Of a stretch of 19,595 nucleotides of DNA, positions 14,899 through 19,595 are shown piece by piece. The notes below the pieces were generated by a model. The model did not search any database and was not told the origin of the DNA. It saw only the letters and a program-made list of their open reading frames with translations. Location: contig JBJXFP010000051.1 of assembly GCA_046155615.1 (NCBI GenBank), forward strand, positions 1-19,595, read 5' to 3'. The DNA is from JANNVZ01 sp046155615. GTDB taxonomy: Bacteria > Bacteroidota > Bacteroidia > Flavobacteriales_D > Sanyastnellaceae. Each line of letters starts with the position of its first letter. Position 1 is the first letter of the stretch. A program made the position numbers and the translations under genes.

Positions 14899-16074
14899 TT
14901 AGTGCTGAATGAATTGTATCTCAGCAATGGCCAATGCATAATCGCGGGCCGCAGTAATGTATTGTATGCGCACCTGCAATACATCATTGAGTGTGCGCAG
15001 GTGTTGCATATAGTCTGACTCACCTGCTTCGAAAAAGCGCTGCGATTGATTGCGTAGTTGTTCCGCAAGCGGCAGCGCACTTTGTATGTAATAGTTCAAA
15101 TTGATTTGTGCACTTTGCAATTCTTCCAGATGCTGTACTTGCAGTGTATGCACCTCCAATTCTGTGGCCTGCAATTCAAATTTCGCAGCCTCATGAGCAG
15201 CTTTTGTTGCTTTGTTCTTAGCGCTGTATTGCCACCACCATACAGGAATGGTGATGCCTGCTTGAAAATTGTATTGCGAATCACTACCTCGCTGTCCCTG
15301 ATTGAGGTATCCAAACATTAACCCAGGCATGGCCCTACTCTTTTGTGCCGAAAGATTTTTTTCCGAAGCAAGCACAACACTATTGGCCAAATCAATGATG
15401 GCTGATTGCGGTTTCATTTCCACATTGAATGTTTGGATCTGAGCCTCATGGAATAAGGCCACCGTAACCAGGGAGGAGTCTGCAAACGAATGTGTGAGTT
15501 GGTGCAATGCAATACGTTCATCGTGTTGTGCCTTCATCCACTGCTGGTGCACCAATCCATGCTGTAATGTGGCAAATGAATTTTGCATGGCGTCTATCTC
15601 GCCAGCATCGAATTTGCGTTGCGCAGCTAATTGCAATGCGCTGTACAAACTATCCTGAAGCCTGAGATTTTCTGCAAGGGTTACAGCATACTGAGCCTCG
15701 GCAAATGCCTTCGATACTTCCAAAATCAATTCTCGTTTTACCAGTTCCAATTGTTTTATCGAAACATCGGTTTGTGCTTTTAGCGCAGCGCTTTGCCGGG
15801 AGTACACGGTAGGAAATTCTAATGTTTGCGAAATGCCAATGGTGTAAAAATTTCCTGTAGGCGCTTCGGTGTAAATAGATGGATTGGCTAATGACACAGC
15901 GGTCTTCTCCATGGCGTGGCTTGCACCCACCCGGCTGTTGTACGCCTTCAGCAGTGGATGTTGTTGTATGGCAAGCTGTATGGCCTCTTCTTGCGTGATG
16001 ATTCGTTGTGCTTGTGCAGCAGAAACAAAAACGAACAACACAAGAATGGATAGAATAAAAATTCGTGAGTTCAT
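14899..16074 (-). CDS. TolC-family outer-membrane efflux protein (CusC/CzcC type)
   Basis: A 391-residue outer-membrane factor of the TolC family, forming the exit duct of a tripartite efflux pump. The N-terminus is a signal peptide (MNSRIFILSILVLFVFVSAAQA). Two OEP repeats follow: the first begins with the typical ITQEEAIQLAIQQHPLLKAY and continues through long heptad-like helices (KRELILEVSKAFAEAQYAV); the second has ITIPVWWWQYSAKNKATKAA (the TolC 'gi.iPlf...r...' strand-helix junction) and LEVHTLQVQHLEELQSAQIN. It is somewhat shorter than TolC but normal for metal-pump CzcC-like proteins in Bacteroidota. Its ATG overlaps the stop codon of the RND pump gene by 4 bp (ATGA), so the two are translationally coupled. 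The next gene downstream is convergent, so it ends the operon; no terminator hairpin is evident in the 62-bp gap. No adaptor gene follows it. Confidence 0.93.
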   Translation of the reverse strand: MNSRIFILSILVLFVFVSAAQAQRIITQEEAIQLAIQQHPLLKAYNSRVGASHAMEKTAVSLANPSIYTEAPTGNFYTIGISQTLEFPTVYSRQSAALKAQTDVSIKQLELVKRELILEVSKAFAEAQYAVTLAENLRLQDSLYSALQLAAQRKFDAGEIDAMQNSFATLQHGLVHQQWMKAQHDERIALHQLTHSFADSSLVTVALFHEAQIQTFNVEMKPQSAIIDLANSVVLASEKNLSAQKSRAMPGLMFGYLNQGQRGSDSQYNFQAGITIPVWWWQYSAKNKATKAAHEAAKFELQATELEVHTLQVQHLEELQSAQINLNYYIQSALPLAEQLRNQSQRFFEAGESDYMQHLRTLNDVLQVRIQYITAARDYALAIAEIQFIQH

Positions 16075-19000
16075 ATAAAGTCCCCCCCTGTCTTTTTGTT
16101 GGTGTTGTATTCCGTTAGCGCCTTCTTTCCAAAAACAGAAAAGACAACAGGCGTTACCACCATGTCCAGCAGTGTGGAAGAAATGAGTCCACCAAGTATT
16201 ACTGTCGCCACTGGATAAAGAATTTCTTTTCCTGATGCTTGCGGATCGAGTGTAAGCGGAATAAGTGCAAGTGCTGCAACAAGTGCAGTCATCAATACCG
16301 GTACTAATCTTTCGAGCGAACCGCGCAATATCATTTTTGTATCAAAGGATTCACCCTCGTGTTCCATCAGGTGGAGGTAATGCGAAATCATCATGATGCC
16401 ATTGCGCGATGCAATACCAGTAAGGGTGATGAAGCCAACAAGTGTTGCAATAGAAAAGGTTCCGCCTGTTATCCAGACTGCGGCCACACTTCCAACAAGT
16501 GCAAGAGGAATATTCAACATAATTTGCAGTACAATGCGATAAGAGCGAAAGTGTGAGAAAAGCACAATGAAGATGCCTGCAAATGCCACAAGGCTCATCC
16601 ACAAAATGAGACGTGATGATTCTTTTTGACTCTCGTATTGACCACCGTAGCGCAGGTAGTAGCCTTCGGGTAGCACAACTTGTTCGCCTACATTTTTTTG
16701 AATGGCTTCTACAGTTGTTGCCAAGTCTTTTCCTTGCACGTTGCAACTTACGGTGATTTTTCGTTGCGCATTTTCGTGCATGATGCTATTCACTGATGAG
16801 GTGTATTCAATGTCTGCAATCTGTCCCAGTGGTATCAATCCGCCATCAGGCGTATCTATCAAAGTTTGTTTGATGCTTTCAATATTGTTGCGTTCTTCAT
16901 CGGCAGTTCGGAGCAAAATGTCAAACGATTTTCCTCCTTCTAACAACTGGCCTGTCACTTTGCCGTTGTAGAATATTTCTAAGTCCTCTGCCACTTTGCC
17001 TGATTGCAATCCATAGCGCACCAGCGCATCGCGGTTGATGCGAATGAGTAGCTGAGGTACCATTACTTGTTTTTCCACTTGTACGTCCACAGCGCCCTCT
17101 ACCTCACTTATTACGGATGAAATTTCTGCTGCTTTACTGCGCAGCATTTGCAAATCGCTGCCAAATAATTTGATAGCCACTTGTGCACGAACACCACTCA
17201 ACAAATGTTCTATACGATGTGAAATGGGTTGGCCAACGGTGACACTCGCGCCTTTCAATATTGATAATTTACTACGAATGTCTTTGATGATTTCATCGCG
17301 TGTTCGTTCAATGCCTTGCTTCAGTTCTACGTCTATTTCAGAATTGCTCACCGGCTCTACGTGTTCGTCCAATTCTGCGCGGCCTGTTCTGCGGCTTGCA
17401 TAAGCTACTTCGGGCACTTGCATCATCAGCTCTTCGGCCATGCGGCCCATGCGATTGCTTTCTTCCAGCGAAGTGCCGGGTGGTGCATAAAGATTGATGG
17501 TGAATGAACCTTCATTGAATGCCGGAAGAAACTCGCTACCAAAGAATGGAACCACTGCAACGGCACCTGCTACAAGAATGGCTGCTCCCGCAATGATCAA
17601 TCGCGGACGGGCAAGTGCATATTGAAGCAAACGAGTGTCTTGTTTTTTTAGAAAGCGAACGAGTGTGCTGTCCTCGTGTTTTTTGCTTAGTGTTTTACTT
17701 CCTAATAAATAACTACACAGCGCAGGGGTGACAGTAAGCGAAACAATAAGTGATGCTATGATGCTTGTGATGTAAGCAATGCCGAGTGGCATAAAAATTC
17801 GGCCTTCGATACCTTGCAGATAAAAAAGCGGAATGAAAACAAGTACCACAATAATGGTAGCATACACAATGGAGTTTCGCACTTCGCTGCTTGCTTCATA
17901 GATGATTTTTAGCCTCACCCCCAGCCCCTCTCCGGTGGAGAGGGGAGAACGCGCGCGGTGCTCCTTTAATCGCCTGAAAACATTTTCTACATCCACTATT
18001 GCATCATCTACCAATTCGCCAATGGCAATAGCAAGTCCACCAAGTGTAAGTGTATTGATAGAGATGTCAAAGCCTTTGAACACAAGCGCTGTAATCAGCA
18101 TGGACAAAGGGATAGCGGTAAGTGTGATGATGGTGGTTCTGAAATTGAGCAGGAACAAAAACAATACAATGACAACGAGAATAAATCCATATCGCAAAGC
18201 CTCTTCCACATTGCCAATGGAGTTGGTGATGAAATTCTTCTGCTGAAAAATGTAAGGATTGATGGTAACATCAGGAGGCAAGGCAGTCTTCAATTCTTCG
18301 CATGCTCGCACTACTTCATCTGTAAGGTCAACAGTATTTGCTCCGGGTTGTTTTTCTACTGTCACTATCACAGCAGGCTTTCCGTTGATGCCGGCATCGC
18401 CTCGTTTTTGTGCAGCACCTTCGCACACTTCCGCTACTTGATAGAGCATCACCGGCATTCCTTCGCGATTAGAAATGACCGTGTTTTCCAAATCAGCCTT
18501 ATTCTTCACTCGGCCAATGGTGCGGATAAGCACCTCGCTGCCATATCTGTCAAAAAAACCACCCGTGGTGTTTTGATTGGCTTGTTGCAAAGCCTTGTCA
18601 AGAGCATCAATAGAGAGATGAAATTGTTGCAACTTTTGGGTGGAGATGAGTACTTGATACTGCATACGTTCACCACCAATGGGTATCACTTGCGATACAC
18701 CTTTTATGCTCATCAATCTTCTTCTCAATGTAAAATCAGCAATGGTGCGCAACTCCATGGGACTGGTAGAATCTGCACTCAGTCCGATGGACATTATTTG
18801 ACCCATCACCGAAGTGATAGGGCCCATTACAGGAGTAATGCCATCCGGCAGTACAACCGTTTGCAGCTTCTCTGAAACCAATTGGCGGGCACGAAAAATA
18901 TCGGTGTTCCAATCGAACTCCACATACACCAGCCCAATGCCAATGGCACTGCTTCCACGTACATCCTGCACGCCTGTGCTGCCGTTCAGCGCGGTCTCAA

Positions 19001-19205
19001 TAGGCAGTACCACTTGTGTTTCTATTTCTTCGGGAGCCATTCCATTTGCCTCTAAGAAAATAGTAACACGCGGACGATTCAGGTCAGGCAATACGTCCAC
19101 CGGAAGATGGATAACGGTGTACGTGCCATAGACCAGAATGAGCGCGGCAGTGGCTAAAACAAACATTCTGTTGGCCAGCGAAAAACGAATGATTCTATTG
19201 AGCAT
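16071..19205 (-). CDS. CusA/CzcA-type heavy-metal efflux RND pump
   Basis: The 1044-residue inner-membrane proton/metal antiporter of a tripartite exporter. It has the standard RND plan: a first membrane helix (about 13-32), a large periplasmic loop (about 35-335), helices 2-6 (about 337-500), a second helix set opening at about 535-555, a second periplasmic loop (about 556-865), and a final helix block (about 867-1025). The helix-4 charge-relay region reads IGELVDDAIVDVEN (395-408, with D400, D401, D405, E407). Aligned by eye with CusA, the copper-binding methionines of the second loop appear replaced (Asn621 near VSNSEID; His666 in RIEHLLSG), which argues against a Cu(I)/Ag(I) methionine relay and for another metal or an unusual site. 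Residues about 418-431 are encoded by a palindromic repeat (see separate entry) inserted in frame in a cytoplasmic loop. It follows the His-rich protein gene by 54 bp and overlaps the TolC gene. Confidence 0.95.
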   Translation of the reverse strand: MLNRIIRFSLANRMFVLATAALILVYGTYTVIHLPVDVLPDLNRPRVTIFLEANGMAPEEIETQVVLPIETALNGSTGVQDVRGSSAIGIGLVYVEFDWNTDIFRARQLVSEKLQTVVLPDGITPVMGPITSVMGQIMSIGLSADSTSPMELRTIADFTLRRRLMSIKGVSQVIPIGGERMQYQVLISTQKLQQFHLSIDALDKALQQANQNTTGGFFDRYGSEVLIRTIGRVKNKADLENTVISNREGMPVMLYQVAEVCEGAAQKRGDAGINGKPAVIVTVEKQPGANTVDLTDEVVRACEELKTALPPDVTINPYIFQQKNFITNSIGNVEEALRYGFILVVIVLFLFLLNFRTTIITLTAIPLSMLITALVFKGFDISINTLTLGGLAIAIGELVDDAIVDVENVFRRLKEHRARSPLSTGEGLGVRLKIIYEASSEVRNSIVYATIIVVLVFIPLFYLQGIEGRIFMPLGIAYITSIIASLIVSLTVTPALCSYLLGSKTLSKKHEDSTLVRFLKKQDTRLLQYALARPRLIIAGAAILVAGAVAVVPFFGSEFLPAFNEGSFTINLYAPPGTSLEESNRMGRMAEELMMQVPEVAYASRRTGRAELDEHVEPVSNSEIDVELKQGIERTRDEIIKDIRSKLSILKGASVTVGQPISHRIEHLLSGVRAQVAIKLFGSDLQMLRSKAAEISSVISEVEGAVDVQVEKQVMVPQLLIRINRDALVRYGLQSGKVAEDLEIFYNGKVTGQLLEGGKSFDILLRTADEERNNIESIKQTLIDTPDGGLIPLGQIADIEYTSSVNSIMHENAQRKITVSCNVQGKDLATTVEAIQKNVGEQVVLPEGYYLRYGGQYESQKESSRLILWMSLVAFAGIFIVLFSHFRSYRIVLQIMLNIPLALVGSVAAVWITGGTFSIATLVGFITLTGIASRNGIMMISHYLHLMEHEGESFDTKMILRGSLERLVPVLMTALVAALALIPLTLDPQASGKEILYPVATVILGGLISSTLLDMVVTPVVFSVFGKKALTEYNTNKKTGGDFI
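17912..17950. repeat. Dispersed-type palindromic element inside the RND pump gene
   Basis: CCCCTCTCC (17925-17933) and GGAGAGGGG (17937-17945) form a perfect 9-bp inverted repeat around the 3-base loop GGT, preceded by GCCTCACCCCCAG (17912-17924). From memory, very similar GC-rich sequences (CCTCACCCCCAGCCCCTCTCC and mates) recur many times in Bacteroidota genomes, and their translation SPLSTGEGLGVR turns up in unrelated proteins. Here it lies within the pump gene without breaking the frame. Only one copy is seen in this window. Confidence 0.75.
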
Positions 19206-19259
19206 GAACTAAAATTCGAGATTGATTTGGAAATTCGAAAGCATCAGACTAAACGAATT

Positions 19260-19595
19260 CTAATGCATGTGTGCACCGGCATTATCATGTGCGTGTGCTT
19301 CGCCAGCAACTGCATTTATTACATAGTCTGCCGTGTATAGTTTTCCTTTGTACATGAATTGTAACCAAACGCGATAAGTGCCGGGTTTTGGAAATGTGGC
19401 GTGGTGATGAAGTATGGTTCCCTCCACTTCAGGATGCACATGCATATACGTTTTTTCCGCGACATCAACCGCTACCATGTGGCCCTTTGCGCCCAAATAA
19501 TTGTCGAGCTTGTTTACATCCACTTCTTTTCCATTTTCAGTGAGCACTCCATCAAAGTGAATTTCAACTCCGCTATCGAAGTGGCCATAGTCAGC
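19260..19595 (-). CDS. C-terminal part of a His-rich exported protein, probably metal-related (partial)
   Basis: The frame is open from the window edge (19595) to a TAG at 19260-19262, giving 111 residues; the start lies beyond the window. A GTG at 19547 is internal, because the frame continues upstream with similar composition (ADYGHFDSGVEIHFDG). The visible part contains LDNYLGAKGHMVAVD, YMHVHPEVEGTILHHHATF and KPGTYRVWLQFMYKGKLYTADYVI, a beta-sandwich pattern that I associate with periplasmic domains found near metal-handling genes. It ends in a histidine-rich tail (AHAHDNAGAHMH). The repeated His motifs and position directly upstream of the RND pump suggest periplasmic metal binding or delivery. 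I cannot name the family, and a longer N-terminal portion (for example a lipoprotein signal or a heavy-metal-binding domain) may exist outside the window. Confidence 0.7.
   Translation of the reverse strand, partial: ADYGHFDSGVEIHFDGVLTENGKEVDVNKLDNYLGAKGHMVAVDVAEKTYMHVHPEVEGTILHHHATFPKPGTYRVWLQFMYKGKLYTADYVINAVAGEAHAHDNAGAHMH

Noticed and set aside
1..19595. Defence island, phage, CRISPR or biosynthetic cluster
   Set aside because: I looked for repeats with regular spacing, integrase or transposase motifs, toxin-antitoxin-like pairs and nuclease/helicase genes and found none; the genes are ordinary chromosomal ones apart from the oddities listed.

Overview
The window reads as a piece of a Bacteroidota chromosome (Flavobacteriales/Chitinophagales-like). 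Support comes from a large secreted protein with a C-terminal type IX secretion (T9SS) sorting domain, a RemB/Wzi-like outer-membrane barrel, near absence of Shine-Dalgarno sites, and promoter candidates of the TTG / TAnnTTTG type. Coding density is high. I see no rRNA, tRNA, CRISPR array, insertion sequence, phage gene or toxin-antitoxin pair.

Layout. (1) 1-2578: the last codons of gcvP run into a convergent class A penicillin-binding protein that carries an unusual four-cysteine insert. (2) 2701-6560: a divergent gene with a recognisable promoter encodes a 1236-residue T9SS-exported multidomain protein (two lamin-tail domains, a duplicated module, Calx-beta, two OB-like regions, PKD, sorting domain) and ends in an intrinsic terminator. 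(3) 6781-8353: a DUF502 membrane protein and an overlapping EamA-type transporter. (4) 8333-9773: on the minus strand, trhO (tRNA wobble-uridine hydroxylation) and a small secreted protein whose end overlaps the transporter. (5) 9774-10347: a 323-bp intergenic region with a GC-rich tandem repeat, then a 62-residue conserved small protein with its own promoter candidate and terminator. (6) 10346-14076: a tightly packed minus-strand operon fcl - remB-like - dprA. (7) 14219-14836: a secreted or lipid-anchored protein with a possible permuted NlpC/P60-type His/Cys pair. (8) 14899-19595: a minus-strand heavy-metal efflux operon: the C-terminal part of a His-rich exported protein, a CusA/CzcA-type RND pump, and a TolC-type outer-membrane protein. 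No membrane-fusion (adaptor) gene lies in the window.

How the genes work together. The RND pump and the TolC protein are translationally coupled (ATGA overlap) and would form two of the three parts of a metal exporter; the His-rich protein upstream probably binds the same metal in the periplasm. Fcl (GDP-L-fucose synthesis) and the RemB/Wzi-like barrel are also coupled by an ATGA overlap, which suggests a surface-polysaccharide or gliding-related role; dprA follows 17 bp later in the same reading frame with no ATG start.

Most of the window is ordinary chromosomal content. The most unusual signals are: a Cys4 zinc-ribbon-like insert in a PBP1A; a perfect palindromic repeat translated in frame inside the RND pump; a closely matching promoter-leader block in front of two unrelated genes; a 12-bp GC-rich repeat inside the probable promoter spacer of trhO; and the remB-dprA junction.
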